Origin: Myroides guanonis
GTDB lineage: Bacteria > Bacteroidota > Bacteroidia > Flavobacteriales > Flavobacteriaceae
Direction of reading: 5' to 3'
Assembly (NCBI RefSeq): GCF_900114085.1
Contig: NZ_FORU01000005.1
Coordinates: 124,001-188,000 of the forward strand
DNA length: 64,000 bases
Position 1 is the stretch's first letter; each line of letters starts with the position of its first letter. Positions 27,801 through 36,458 of the stretch are shown piece by piece. Below the pieces are notes generated by a model, which ran no database searches, was not told where the DNA came from, and saw nothing but the letters and a program-made list of their open reading frames with translations. Made by a program: the position numbers and the translations under genes.

Positions 27801-27870
27801 GTATCACTTGTTAGAGCATATCGGAACAAAACCAAATGTGTTTTATCACGTTAAGGTTAGAAACAACTAA
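24820..27870 (+). CDS. actB: Alternative Complex III iron-sulfur subunit ActB
   Basis: A 1016-residue fusion of a molybdopterin-oxidoreductase-like region (about 75-730) and a ferredoxin-like region (about 750-1000). A twin-arginine motif (TTRRDFLKYVG, R52-R53) precedes C71 in SLAACEG, suggesting Tat export and lipid anchoring. Cysteine clusters start with CTGCGACVIAC (from C763), then CQHCNHAPCETVCP, CVGTRYCANNCPY and CSMCIQMTQ with a later ACSAACGSG. This agrees with three 4Fe-4S clusters and one 3Fe-4S cluster. In known ACIII the Mo cofactor is absent. It passes electrons between the quinol site and the heme subunits. Confidence 0.94.
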   Translation: MASNRKYWKSVEELNDNSSIVETLRNNEFVEEIPTDEFLGDKDTLSSSSTTRRDFLKYVGFSTAAASLAACEGPVVKSIPYVVQPEEIIPGVADYYATTIADGFDFVNVLIKTREGRPIKVENNRLESAYTGANARVHASVLSLYDSLRLKGSKIDGKSASWSDVDAAVKASLKEANEKGGNVVLLTNTMASPSTDKLISEFIAQNPTTKHVIYDAVSSTASLDAYERVYGERALADYDFAEADVIVSVAADFLGDWQAGGYDTAYGQKRIPKNGKMSKHIQLEANMSLTGANADVRVPMTVAEQKMALVKIYNEIVGANVSVGATSRDEAVVKIAKQLKSAGNRGVLVSGLDDVNAQLLVFAINQALGSQAFIPSKPKYVRKGNSAQVAQLIKDMNAGAVHTLIMSGVNPVYTLANSASFVEGLKKVKTSVAFSLKEDETALQTTIAAAAPHYLESWGDVVIKKGHYAVMQPTIRPLFETRQFQESLMVWTGAEGAYYDYLKSVGSSMVSSKSWNKIVHDGIAEFDAVNTVSVAFDHAVAASELAKAKKVDGLELVLYTKTGMGDGQQANNPWLQEFPDPLTRVSWDNYLTMSRVDSEANGFKNYNVANGGLNGSYATVVVNGVTLEKVPVLIQPGQAVGTVGLSFGYGRKAAMKEEMQVGVNAYALYHDFKDVQGANVTVGAGDHEFACVQLQNTLMGRGDIIKETTLEVFNSKDVKEWNIFPMVSLDHQEVRANSVDIWESFDRSIGHHFNLSIDLNACTGCGACVIACHAENNVPVVGKSEIRRSRDMHWLRIDRYYSSEESFIGDVDVKNAASGFTENFNMFKELENPADNPQVAFQPVMCQHCNHAPCETVCPVAATSHGRQGQNHMAYNRCVGTRYCANNCPYKVRRFNWFLYNNNDEFDFNMNDDLGRMVLNPDVNVRSRGVMEKCSMCIQMTQATILKAKNEGRVVGKDEFQTACSAACGSGAMVFGDVNDKTSDVAKLVEEDRMYHLLEHIGTKPNVFYHVKVRNN

Positions 27871-27906
27871 AAACAAATTATTAATTAAAGAAATTTATAA
27901 AGGATT

Positions 27907-29316
27907 ATGTCGTCACATTACGAAGCACCCATTAGAAAACCTTTAGTTCTTGGTGAGAAATCTTATCACGATGTAACTGTAGATGTGGCTAGACCTGTTG
28001 AAGGGAGAGCAAATAAACAATGGTGGACTGTGTTTACTATTGCTTTGATTGCTTTTCTTTGGGGAGTAGGCTGTATGGCTTACACGGTAGCAACTGGTAT
28101 CGGTACTTGGGGATTAAATAAAACAATTGGATGGGCCTGGGATATTACTAACTTCGTTTGGTGGGTTGGTATTGGTCACGCAGGAACTCTAATTTCAGCA
28201 GTATTATTATTGTTTAGACAAAAATGGAGAATGGCTATTAACCGTTCTGCGGAAGCTATGACCATTTTCTCTGTTGTTCAGGCTGGGCTTTTCCCAGTTA
28301 TACACATGGGACGTCCTTGGTTAGCATATTGGGTTTTGCCTATTCCAAACCAGTTTGGTTCTTTATGGGTAAACTTTAACTCACCATTGCTTTGGGACGT
28401 ATTTGCAATTTCAACGTATTTATCAGTTTCATTGGTTTTCTGGTGGACTGGTTTACTTCCTGACTTTGCGATGTTAAGAGACCGTGCTATTACACCGTTT
28501 ACAAAACGTATTTATTCTGTCCTAAGTTTTGGATGGAGTGGTAGAGCTAAAGACTGGCAACGTTTTGAAGAGGTTCACTTGGTGTTGGCTGGTTTAGCTA
28601 CTCCTTTGGTGTTATCTGTTCACACGATTGTATCTTTTGACTTTGCTACTTCAGTTATTCCTGGATGGCATACTACAATCTTACCTCCGTACTTCGTTGC
28701 TGGGGCTATCTTTTCTGGATTTGCAATGGTGAATACCTTGTTAATCATTATGAGAAAGGTTTCTAATCTTGAAGATTATATTACTATACAACATATCGAA
28801 TTGATGAATATCGTGATCATGATTACGGGTTCTATCGTTGGGGTTGCTTATATTACAGAATTATGGGTTGCTTGGTATTCAGGAGTTGAATACGAACAAT
28901 ACGCTTTCTTGAATAGAGCAACAGGACCTTACTGGTGGGCTTATTTCTTGATGATGACTTGTAACGTGGTTTCTCCACAGGTTATGTGGTTCAAGAAAAT
29001 TCGTACTAGTATTATGGCATCTTTTATTATATCGATTGTCGTGAACGTTGGAATGTGGTTTGAACGTTTCGTAATTATCGTTACTTCATTACACAGAGAT
29101 TACTTACCATCTTCTTGGGCGATGTTCCAACCAACTTTCGTTGATGCTGGTATTTATATTGGAACTATTGGTTTCTTCTTTGTGTTGTTCTTGTTATACT
29201 CTCGTACTTTCCCTGTAATTGCACAGGCAGAGGTTAAAACTATTCTGAAATCTTCAGGAGAGTTCTTTAAAAAAGCAAGAGACGAAAAAGGTACTAATCA
29301 AACTTTAAATCATTAA
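27907..29316 (+). CDS. actC: Alternative Complex III quinol-binding membrane subunit ActC (NrfD-like)
   Basis: A 469-residue integral membrane protein of the NrfD/PsrC family, with about ten hydrophobic helices after a 40-residue cytoplasmic start. Recognisable stretches are GIGHAGTLISAVLLLFRQKWR, PVIHMGRPWLAYW and LVLAGLATPLVLSVHTIVSFDFA. In ACIII this subunit holds the menaquinol-binding site and is proposed to take part in proton handling. Gap to actB 36 bases, to actD 6 bases, consistent with one operon. Confidence 0.94.
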   Translation: MSSHYEAPIRKPLVLGEKSYHDVTVDVARPVEGRANKQWWTVFTIALIAFLWGVGCMAYTVATGIGTWGLNKTIGWAWDITNFVWWVGIGHAGTLISAVLLLFRQKWRMAINRSAEAMTIFSVVQAGLFPVIHMGRPWLAYWVLPIPNQFGSLWVNFNSPLLWDVFAISTYLSVSLVFWWTGLLPDFAMLRDRAITPFTKRIYSVLSFGWSGRAKDWQRFEEVHLVLAGLATPLVLSVHTIVSFDFATSVIPGWHTTILPPYFVAGAIFSGFAMVNTLLIIMRKVSNLEDYITIQHIELMNIVIMITGSIVGVAYITELWVAWYSGVEYEQYAFLNRATGPYWWAYFLMMTCNVVSPQVMWFKKIRTSIMASFIISIVVNVGMWFERFVIIVTSLHRDYLPSSWAMFQPTFVDAGIYIGTIGFFFVLFLLYSRTFPVIAQAEVKTILKSSGEFFKKARDEKGTNQTLNH

Positions 29317-29322
29317 TTTGCT

Positions 29323-29850
29323 ATGAGTAATAAAGTAATACATGCGATTTACAATGATGATGATGTATTGTTACATGCAGTAACTGAAACAAGATCGGCT
29401 CATCATCATATTGAAGAAATTTATACGCCTTTCCCAGTTCATGGTTTGGATAAAGCTATGGGGTTGGCTCCAACTAGATTAGCTATTACTGCTTTTCTAT
29501 ATGGTTTGGTTGGTTTAGCTTTTGCTACTACTATCTTAAACTATATCATGATTGAGAACTGGCCACAAGATATTGGTGGTAAGCCAAGTTTTAGTTTTAT
29601 TCAAAACATGCCGGCTTTCGTTCCAATTATGTTTGAGTTGACTGTTTTCTTTTCAGCCCACTTAATGGTTTTTACTTTCTTCATGAGAAGTAAATTATGG
29701 CCATTTAAAAAAGCTGAAAACCCTGATGTAAGAACTACTGATGACCACTTCTTAATGGAAGTTGCTTTACACGGTAATGAGGAAGAAGCTATTGAGTTCT
29801 TCAAAAACACTGGAGCAGTAGAAGTTAAAGTAATTGATAAAGAACAATAG
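29323..29850 (+). CDS. actD: Alternative Complex III subunit ActD (DUF3341)
   Basis: A 175-residue protein with a cytoplasmic N-terminal domain (about 1-45), two membrane helices (about 50-70 and 95-120) and a short C-terminal tail. The family marker is the IEEIYTPFPVHGLDKAMG segment, characteristic of DUF3341/ActD. It is a structural membrane subunit of the complex without redox cofactors. Six bases from actC and three from actE. Confidence 0.92.
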   Translation: MSNKVIHAIYNDDDVLLHAVTETRSAHHHIEEIYTPFPVHGLDKAMGLAPTRLAITAFLYGLVGLAFATTILNYIMIENWPQDIGGKPSFSFIQNMPAFVPIMFELTVFFSAHLMVFTFFMRSKLWPFKKAENPDVRTTDDHFLMEVALHGNEEEAIEFFKNTGAVEVKVIDKEQ

Positions 29851-29853
29851 TAG

Positions 29854-30399
29854 ATGAGAACGATATTTAAAATAGCAGCTGTACTTGGAGTTTCAGTTTT
29901 GACTACTTCTTGTTTTAATAAAGAGCGTCCTAATTATCAGTTTTTTCCAAATATGTATCAAGCTGTATCTTATGAAACTTATTCTGAGGTGCCGGCTTTC
30001 AAAAATGGAAAAGAAGGGCAATTGCCTGCAGAGCATTCAGTTCCTCGTGGGTTTGAAGTTTATGAGTTTGCTAATACTCCAGAAGGATTAGCTGAAGCAA
30101 AATTAAACTCAAAATCTCCTTTGACGGAATTAGAACGAAATGATCCTAAAGGTAAAGAGCTTTATACAATTTACTGTTCTGTTTGTCATGGTGACAAAGG
30201 GGATGGAAAAGGGAATTTGGTTAAGAGAGAGAAGTTTTTAGGAGTACCAAGTTATGCTGATCGCGAGCTTACAGAAGGAGGCATTTATCACGTAGTTACT
30301 TATGGATTAAATTCAATGGGTTCTCATGCGAATCAAATGACGCAACAAGAACGTTGGATAGTAGCTGATTACGTTTTAAAATTGAAATCAGAATTATAA
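29854..30399 (+). CDS. actE: Alternative Complex III mono-heme cytochrome c ActE
   Basis: A 181-residue lipoprotein cytochrome. The signal ends LTTSC with lipidated C20. One CSVCH heme-binding motif is at 108-112, and a downstream methionine-containing loop (NSMGSHANQM) offers the axial ligand. It most likely relays electrons between ActA/ActB and the oxidase. Flanked by actD (3 bases) and actF (28 bases). Confidence 0.93.
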   Translation: MRTIFKIAAVLGVSVLTTSCFNKERPNYQFFPNMYQAVSYETYSEVPAFKNGKEGQLPAEHSVPRGFEVYEFANTPEGLAEAKLNSKSPLTELERNDPKGKELYTIYCSVCHGDKGDGKGNLVKREKFLGVPSYADRELTEGGIYHVVTYGLNSMGSHANQMTQQERWIVADYVLKLKSEL

Positions 30400-30427
30400 A
30401 TTGTAAAATTTATTTGAAAGTTTAGAT

Positions 30428-31744
30428 ATGTACACATTTTCAAACAGGTTGAAAACCTTTGCAATAGTTCTTATGGTCCTTGGATTAGTAGGAATTGTTT
30501 ACGGGTTTATCAATGCACCCAAAACAGTAAGTGACGTTGAGCAGATTTTAACTGAACAACATCACGGAGATTCTCACCATGTTGGTGAAGCAGGTGGTTC
30601 TCATGCAGAACTTTCAGCTGATGAACAGGCAGAGCACCAACACCATTTAGAACACGTTTTGCAACAAATGCAAAATAAGCCATGGGCAGCTGTATATGTT
30701 GCTTGTATTTTCTTTATGTTGATTTCTTTAGGAGTCTTGGCATTTTATGCAATTAATTATGCATCACAAGCAGGCTGGTCTCCAGTTCTTGCTAGAGTTA
30801 TGGAGGGATTAAGCGCTTATTTATTACCTGGTTCTATTATATTCTTAATTTTATTGGTTCTTTCTTCTATGAATATGAATCATCTGTTCATTTGGATGGA
30901 TGCTGATGTTGTGGCAGATGATAAGATTATTAGTGCAAAGACGGGGTATTTAAATGTTCCTTTCTTTTTAATCAGAACAGTTATTTATTTAGCAGGATGG
31001 AATTTATACAGATATTATGCTGTTAAAAATTCTAGAGCTATGGATGCTAATTTTGATATTGCAATTCATAAACGTGTTTTCAAAGCTTCGGCTGCATTCT
31101 TAGTATTCTTTATCGTTACTGAGTCTATGATGTCATGGGATTGGATTATGTCAATTGATACGCACTGGTATAGTACGTTATTCGGTTGGTATGTTTTTGC
31201 TAGTTTCTTTGTAACTGCTGTTACAGTTATTGCTTTCACTACTTTGTATTTGAAATCAAAAGGATTGTTAGAGTATGTTAACACAAGTCACATTCATGAC
31301 TTAGCTAAATATATGTTTGGTTTAAGTATTTTCTGGACTTATCTATGGTTCTCTCAATTTATGTTGATGTGGTACTCTAATATTCCAGAAGAGGTAACTT
31401 ATTTCGTATTTAGAATTCAAGAATACAAACTGCCTTTCTTTGGTATGTTGTTATTGAACTTTGCGCTGCCATTGTTATTATTAATGAATACTGAATTCAA
31501 ACGTATTACATGGGTTATTGTTATGGCTGGAACTTTGATTGTTGTAGGTCACTATTTAGACTTCTATAATATGATTGTTCCTGGTACTGTTGGTGGATCA
31601 TGGTTTATTGGTGTTCCTGAAATTGGTTCATTAATGTTCTTTGCTGGATTGTTTATCTTTGTGGTATTCACTGCAATGGCTAAAGCACCTTTGTTGCATA
31701 AAAACCATCCATTAATTGAGGAAAGTAAACAATTTCATTATTAA
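30428..31744 (+). CDS. actF: Alternative Complex III membrane subunit ActF
   Basis: A 438-residue polytopic membrane protein with about ten helices, homologous in layout to the ActC/NrfD half of the complex. A His-rich extramembrane segment after the first helix (HHGDSHHVGEAGGSHAELS) is notable. Motifs typical of the family include SSMNMNHLFIWMD and VTESMMSWDWIMSIDTHWYS. It is the second quinone-type membrane subunit of ACIII. Followed after 17 bases by coxB. Confidence 0.93.
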   Translation: MYTFSNRLKTFAIVLMVLGLVGIVYGFINAPKTVSDVEQILTEQHHGDSHHVGEAGGSHAELSADEQAEHQHHLEHVLQQMQNKPWAAVYVACIFFMLISLGVLAFYAINYASQAGWSPVLARVMEGLSAYLLPGSIIFLILLVLSSMNMNHLFIWMDADVVADDKIISAKTGYLNVPFFLIRTVIYLAGWNLYRYYAVKNSRAMDANFDIAIHKRVFKASAAFLVFFIVTESMMSWDWIMSIDTHWYSTLFGWYVFASFFVTAVTVIAFTTLYLKSKGLLEYVNTSHIHDLAKYMFGLSIFWTYLWFSQFMLMWYSNIPEEVTYFVFRIQEYKLPFFGMLLLNFALPLLLLMNTEFKRITWVIVMAGTLIVVGHYLDFYNMIVPGTVGGSWFIGVPEIGSLMFFAGLFIFVVFTAMAKAPLLHKNHPLIEESKQFHY

Positions 31745-31761
31745 TATATATCTAACAAGAA

Positions 31762-32940
31762 ATGACAACTTTATTAATATTAGCTATTGTAATATTGTTA
31801 GGAATTGCTGTTTGGCAACTAACTAAGATATTCGATTTAACACAGATTGGGTCTGCATCAGATGATGCAGCTTCCCAAATCGCAAATAATAAGGATAATA
31901 AAATCAACGGTTACTTAGCTTTTGGATTTTTAGGATTTATCTATGTTTTTACAATTTTTTGTTTGTATGAATATGGTAGTTTTCCTTTAATGGATATGGC
32001 TGCTGCTGAACATGGTAAAGACGTTGATAACTTGATGTGGATTTCAATGATTTTGATTTTCATTGTTCAAACTCTTACTCAAGCTTTATTGCATTATTTC
32101 GCTTTTAAATATCACGGTAAAGAAGGTCAGAAAGCACTTTTCTTTTCTGATAATGATAAATTAGAGGCTCTTTGGACTATTATTCCTGTGATTGTTTTAT
32201 CTGCATTAATTCTTTATGGAATGTATGCATGGAATAACATCATGTTCGTTAACGATGAGGAAGAGGTAATCTATGTAGAGGTTTATGCTAAGCAATTTGG
32301 TTGGGATATCCGTTACTCTGGACAAGATAATACACTAGGTAAAGCAAACGTTCGTTTTATTGAAGGTATTAACGTTGTTGGAGTTGATATGGCTGATCCA
32401 AATGCACAAGACGATATCATGGCTAAAGAATTGCTTTTGCCAAAAGGAAAGAAAGTAGTGTTGAAAATGCGTTCACAAGATGTTCTACACTCTGCTTATA
32501 TGCCACACTTCCGTGCACAGATGAACTGTGTTCCTGGTATGATCACACAATTTGCATTTACTCCTTCTATTACTACGGCTGAATTTAGACAAGATGAAGC
32601 TACTATTAAGAAGGTAAACAATATTAATAAATTGCGTATGGAAAGAAGCCAAGCTTTAATCGCTAAGGGTGAAGAAGCTTTAGATCCATATGAATTTGAT
32701 TATTTACTATTGTGTAATAAGATTTGTGGTGCTTCTCACTATAACATGCAAGCTAAGATTGTTGTTGTAGAAGAGGCTGAATTTAACCAATGGTTAAAAG
32801 ATCAAACAACATTAGGACAGCAAATTGCTGCTGAGAAAGCTGCTAATGCTCCTAAGGTTGAAGAGGTAGTTGAGCCAGTATTAGAAGAAGCTGAGAACAC
32901 TGTTGATGCAGAAGCTATAGCTCAAGTAGTAAAAAAATAA
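31762..32940 (+). CDS. coxB: Cytochrome c oxidase subunit II (CuA)
   Basis: A 392-residue subunit II. An N-terminal helix, a second helix (about 50-70) and a transmembrane hairpin (about 90-160) precede the periplasmic cupredoxin domain (about 170-350). CuA ligands are visible: VLHSAYMPHF (His near 243) and CNKICGASHYNM with C318, C322, H326 and M329. The extra N-terminal helices make it longer than the proteobacterial form. The C-terminal tail is Ala/Glu/Val-rich. It receives electrons from the ACIII or soluble cytochromes. No heme c motif is fused, so it is aa3-like rather than caa3. Confidence 0.95.
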   Translation: MTTLLILAIVILLGIAVWQLTKIFDLTQIGSASDDAASQIANNKDNKINGYLAFGFLGFIYVFTIFCLYEYGSFPLMDMAAAEHGKDVDNLMWISMILIFIVQTLTQALLHYFAFKYHGKEGQKALFFSDNDKLEALWTIIPVIVLSALILYGMYAWNNIMFVNDEEEVIYVEVYAKQFGWDIRYSGQDNTLGKANVRFIEGINVVGVDMADPNAQDDIMAKELLLPKGKKVVLKMRSQDVLHSAYMPHFRAQMNCVPGMITQFAFTPSITTAEFRQDEATIKKVNNINKLRMERSQALIAKGEEALDPYEFDYLLLCNKICGASHYNMQAKIVVVEEAEFNQWLKDQTTLGQQIAAEKAANAPKVEEVVEPVLEEAENTVDAEAIAQVVKK

Positions 32941-32964
32941 TTCATATATTTTAAAAATTATACT

Positions 32965-34764
32965 ATGTCAGCAATAGGACACGAAATAGTTAATGGTCAT
33001 GATGAACATGATCATCATGAAAAAGGGAATTTCCTTACTAAATATGTCTTCAGTTTAGACCATAAGATGATTGCTAAACAATACTTGATTACAGGTATTA
33101 TTATGGGAATTATCGGAGGTGCAATGTCGATATTTTTTAGAATGCAAATTGCTTGGCCTGAGGAATCATTTGAAGTTTTTAAATGGTTTTTAGGTGAAAG
33201 AATGGCTCCAGGTGGAGTTATGAAAAATGATGCCTATTTGGCTTTGGTTACGATGCATGGTACCATTATGGTATTCTTCGTTTTAACTGCGGGATTAAGT
33301 GGTACGTTTAGTAACTTATTAATTCCATTGCAGATTGGAGCACGTGATATGGCTTCTGGTTTCTTGAACATGTTGTCTTACTGGATGTTCTTTATTTCTG
33401 CTGTATTGATGGTAAGTTCTTTATTTGTTGAATCTGGTCCTGCGTCTTCTGGTTGGACTATTTATCCTCCATTGAGTGCTTTGCCTCAAGCTATTCCTGG
33501 TTCTGGAACTGGTATGACGCTTTGGTTGATTTCTATGGCTGTGTTTATAGTGTCTTCTACTATGGGGTCTTTAAACTATGTTGCTACGGTTATTAACTTG
33601 AGAACAAAAGGAATGTCTATGACAAGAATGCCTTTAACTGTTTGGGCTTTATTCGTTACTGCTATTATCGGTATCGTTTCTTTCCCAGTTTTGTTATCTG
33701 CTGCTTTGTTGTTGATTTTTGATAGAAGTTTTGGTACTTCATTCTTCTTATCTGATATTTATTTAGCAGGTGAGGTTTTACATTATCAAGGTGGATCTCC
33801 AGTATTGTTTGAACACTTGTTCTGGTTCTTAGGTCACCCTGAGGTTTATATCGTTATTTTACCTGCAATGGGTATCACTTCTGAGGTTATTGCTACAAAT
33901 GCTCGTAAGCCTATTTTTGGTTACCGTGCAATGATTGCTTCTATCTTAGCTATTGCTTTCTTATCTACTATTGTTTGGGGACACCATATGTTCGTTTCGG
34001 GGATGAATCCATTCCTTGGTTCTGTGTTTACCTTTACTACTTTGTTGATTGCAATTCCATCTGCAGTTAAAGCTTTTAACTATATTACTACTATTTGGAG
34101 AGGTAATCTTCAAATGAACCCTGCGATGTTGTTTTGTATTGGTTTCGTTTCTACTTTTATTACTGGTGGTTTAACTGGTATTATTCTTGGAGATAGTACT
34201 TTAGATATTAACGTTCATGATACTTATTTCGTTATTGCTCACTTCCACTTAGTAATGGGTATTTCTGCTCTTTATGGAATGTTTGCTGGGGTTTACCATT
34301 GGTTCCCTAAAATGTTCGGAAGAATGATGAATAAGAATCTTGGATATATCCACTTCTGGGTAACTGCTGTTTGTGCTTACGGAGTTTTCTTCCCAATGCA
34401 CTTTATTGGTATGGCTGGTCTTCCACGTCGTTACTATTCAAATACTGCTTTCCCATTATTTGATGAATTCGTTGAAGTGAACGTATTGATTACTGTATTC
34501 GCTATTATTGGTGGATTGGTTCAGTTTGTTTTCTTATGGAACTTCTTCTCTAGTATTTTCTTTGGTAAGAAAGCTCCTCAAAACCCATGGAAATCTAACT
34601 CATTAGAGTGGACTACTCCAGTTGAACATATTCATGGAAACTGGCCTGGTGAATTACCTGTAGTTTACAGATGGCCTTATGATTATTCTAAACCTGGTTT
34701 TGAAGAGGATTATGCTCCGCAAAATATGCCAATGAGAGAAGGTGAAGAAGAGTTACAGCATTAA
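32965..34764 (+). CDS. coxA: Cytochrome c oxidase subunit I (heme-copper, A-type)
   Basis: A 599-residue integral membrane catalytic subunit that reduces oxygen and pumps protons. Landmarks are [16 protein letters not shown] (heme a ligand region), [13 protein letters not shown] (CuB histidine and the cross-linked tyrosine), the [12 protein letters not shown] double histidine, and [15 protein letters not shown] (heme ligands). The HPEVY signature places it in the A-type family. A short His-rich N-terminus ([10 protein letters not shown]) precedes the first helix. It ends the act-cox operon; a terminator begins 28 bases later. Confidence 0.97.
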   Translation: MSAIGHEIVNGHDEHDHHEKGNFLTKYVFSLDHKMIAKQYLITGIIMGIIGGAMSIFFRMQIAWPEESFEVFKWFLGERMAPGGVMKNDAYLALVTMHGTIMVFFVLTAGLSGTFSNLLIPLQIGARDMASGFLNMLSYWMFFISAVLMVSSLFVESGPASSGWTIYPPLSALPQAIPGSGTGMTLWLISMAVFIVSSTMGSLNYVATVINLRTKGMSMTRMPLTVWALFVTAIIGIVSFPVLLSAALLLIFDRSFGTSFFLSDIYLAGEVLHYQGGSPVLFEHLFWFLGHPEVYIVILPAMGITSEVIATNARKPIFGYRAMIASILAIAFLSTIVWGHHMFVSGMNPFLGSVFTFTTLLIAIPSAVKAFNYITTIWRGNLQMNPAMLFCIGFVSTFITGGLTGIILGDSTLDINVHDTYFVIAHFHLVMGISALYGMFAGVYHWFPKMFGRMMNKNLGYIHFWVTAVCAYGVFFPMHFIGMAGLPRRYYSNTAFPLFDEFVEVNVLITVFAIIGGLVQFVFLWNFFSSIFFGKKAPQNPWKSNSLEWTTPVEHIHGNWPGELPVVYRWPYDYSKPGFEEDYAPQNMPMREGEEELQH

Positions 34765-34791
34765 GATTTTATAAATATTTATTATATAAAG

Positions 34792-34826
34792 AAGTCGTTT
34801 TGAGAAATCAAGACGACTTTTTTTTT
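34792..34826 (+). terminator. Intrinsic terminator of the act-cox operon
   Basis: A 12-bp stem (34792-34803 with 34808-34819, one wobble) and a run of nine T. It covers the start of the long open frame that continues into ruvB, showing that frame's upstream part is not translated. Confidence 0.85.
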
Positions 34827-34886
34827 GTGTTTGCTTTTCTTATTGGTGATAGTCTTGTCTTTCTTCTTTGCTATTTCAATTTCTAT

Positions 34887-34894
34887 TATATTTG
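34887..34894 (+). promoter_or_regulatory. -7 promoter element TATATTTG for ruvB
   Basis: TATATTTG matches TAnnTTTG, with TTTG at 34867-34870 as a possible -33 (16-base spacer). It ends only four bases before the ruvB ATG, so the transcript would start at or next to the start codon. Confidence 0.5.
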
Positions 34895-34898
34895 CATT

Positions 34899-35921
34899 AT
34901 GAATGAGAATTTAAACCCTACAAATGAGCATTTCTCATCCGAGGAATTGGATGTGGAAAAAAAACTACGTCCGCTTTCTTTTGATGATTTTGCTGGTCAA
35001 GATAAAGTGTTAGAAAATTTAAAAGTATTTGTTCAAGCAGCAAATATGCGAGGTGAAGCTTTGGATCATACTTTGTTTCATGGTCCTCCTGGTCTAGGGA
35101 AGACTACTCTTGCTAATATTCTTGCAAATGAATTAAATGTAGGTATTAAAATTACATCAGGTCCTGTTTTGGATAAACCTGGTGATTTGGCTGGGTTATT
35201 GACGAATCTCGAGGAAAGAGATGTACTTTTTATAGATGAGATTCATCGTTTGAGTCCTATTGTTGAAGAGTATCTTTATTCAGCTATGGAGGACTTTAAA
35301 ATCGATATTATGATAGAGTCTGGTCCTAATGCTAGGACTGTGCAGATTCACCTAAATCCATTTACATTAGTTGGTGCTACAACTCGTTCTGGTTTATTAA
35401 CATCACCTATGAGGGCCCGTTTTGGTATCCAGAGTAGACTTCAATATTATAACACGGAATTACTAGCGACTATTGTTGAACGTAGTGCTTCTATTCTTCA
35501 AGTTCCTATTTCTTTGAACGCTGCTATTGAAATTGCTGGTCGTAGTCGTGGTACACCTCGTATTGCGAATGCATTGTTGAGAAGAGTTCGAGATTTCGCT
35601 CAGATTAAAGGTAATGGTTCCATTGATATGGAGATTGCTAAATTTGGTTTAAATGCTTTGAATGTTGATGCACATGGTTTAGATGAAATGGATAATAAAA
35701 TCCTTTCTGTAATAATCGAAAAGTTTAAAGGTGGACCAGTTGGTTTATCTACTTTGGCTACTGCTGTTTCTGAAAATTCTGAAACTATAGAGGAGGTTTA
35801 CGAACCGTTTTTAATTCAAGAAGGATTTATTATGCGTACTCCGAGAGGTCGTGAGGCTACAGATAAAGCATATAAACATTTGGGGGTTACTAAAATTCCT
35901 AAACAAGGTAATTTGTTTTAA
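34899..35921 (+). CDS. ruvB: Holliday junction branch-migration helicase RuvB
   Basis: A 340-residue AAA+ motor that, with RuvA, drives branch migration of Holliday junctions in recombination repair. Visible are [12 protein letters not shown], Walker [10 protein letters not shown], Walker [13 protein letters not shown], sensor 1 [10 protein letters not shown] and the C-terminal winged helix ([15 protein letters not shown] ... [15 protein letters not shown]). The frame is open from 34800, but the terminator and promoter lie in that extension. The [13 protein letters not shown] start matches the family N-terminus. ruvA lies 2.9 kb downstream beyond the malic enzyme gene. Confidence 0.96.
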   Translation: MNENLNPTNEHFSSEELDVEKKLRPLSFDDFAGQDKVLENLKVFVQAANMRGEALDHTLFHGPPGLGKTTLANILANELNVGIKITSGPVLDKPGDLAGLLTNLEERDVLFIDEIHRLSPIVEEYLYSAMEDFKIDIMIESGPNARTVQIHLNPFTLVGATTRSGLLTSPMRARFGIQSRLQYYNTELLATIVERSASILQVPISLNAAIEIAGRSRGTPRIANALLRRVRDFAQIKGNGSIDMEIAKFGLNALNVDAHGLDEMDNKILSVIIEKFKGGPVGLSTLATAVSENSETIEEVYEPFLIQEGFIMRTPRGREATDKAYKHLGVTKIPKQGNLF

Positions 35922-35996
35922 GTTTTGATTTTAGGTGCGAAAGTGCTGCATTTATAGAAATTAGAGAAGAAACTTTAAGATTTGAATTTACATATT

Positions 35997-36031
35997 AAAG
36001 CCATTTTACAATTTTGTGAAATGGCTTTTTT
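35997..36031 (+). terminator. Intrinsic terminator of ruvB
   Basis: A 14-bp stem (35997-36010 with 36015-36028, one wobble), a 4-base loop and a T-run; 75 bases past the ruvB stop. Confidence 0.85.
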
Positions 36032-36458
36032 TATAGTTTTTCTCTATCACTTTTTTGAGAATTGATATTAAAATATTTGATTCTCAAAAGAAAAATAGGA
36101 GTCATTGTTTTTTCTTTCTATACGACATAAAATGCCTGTCTCTTCGATTTTTAAAAGTAAATAAGTGTTTGGTTTTATGAGGTGTTCTTCGTCAAGATTT
36201 GTATTCGTAGAGTCGCTTTTTTAGTTCGCATTATAAATTTGTTTTTAAAGTTAAAGGTGGTTTTTGGATTTTGAAAAATGAGTTTAAATGAAGTTAACTA
36301 TAGAGACTTTTAGTAAAATATTTGAATAGTTATCAGTAAAAGTGACAATGGTCAGCGGACTTATAAGAAGTATTAAATTTATAGATAGAGACGACTAGTT
36401 CTTTCTAGGAATTTTAAAAATGCTATCTTTGTTAGTTACTTATAAAATTCAAATATAT
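36032..36458. other. AT-rich intergenic region before the malic enzyme
   Basis: With the ruvB terminator region this makes a 537-base gap. TTTTGAGAAT (36053-36062) is the inverted partner of ATTCTCAAAA (36080-36089), a 10-bp arm hairpin of unknown purpose. No open frame or RNA gene is recognised. The promoter element lies near the right end. Confidence 0.45.
36424..36431 (+). promoter_or_regulatory. -7 promoter element TATCTTTG for the malic enzyme
   Basis: TATCTTTG matches TAnnTTTG and lies 27 bases before the ATG at 36459. It overlaps the upstream extension of the open frame (from 36420), supporting the later start. Confidence 0.5.

Noticed and set aside
34800..34898. TTG-initiated N-terminal extension of RuvB
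   Set aside because: The extension contains the terminator of the preceding operon and the ruvB promoter.
36053..36089. Small RNA suggested by the hairpin downstream of ruvB
   Set aside because: There is a 10-bp inverted repeat but no promoter or terminator arrangement to support a transcript.
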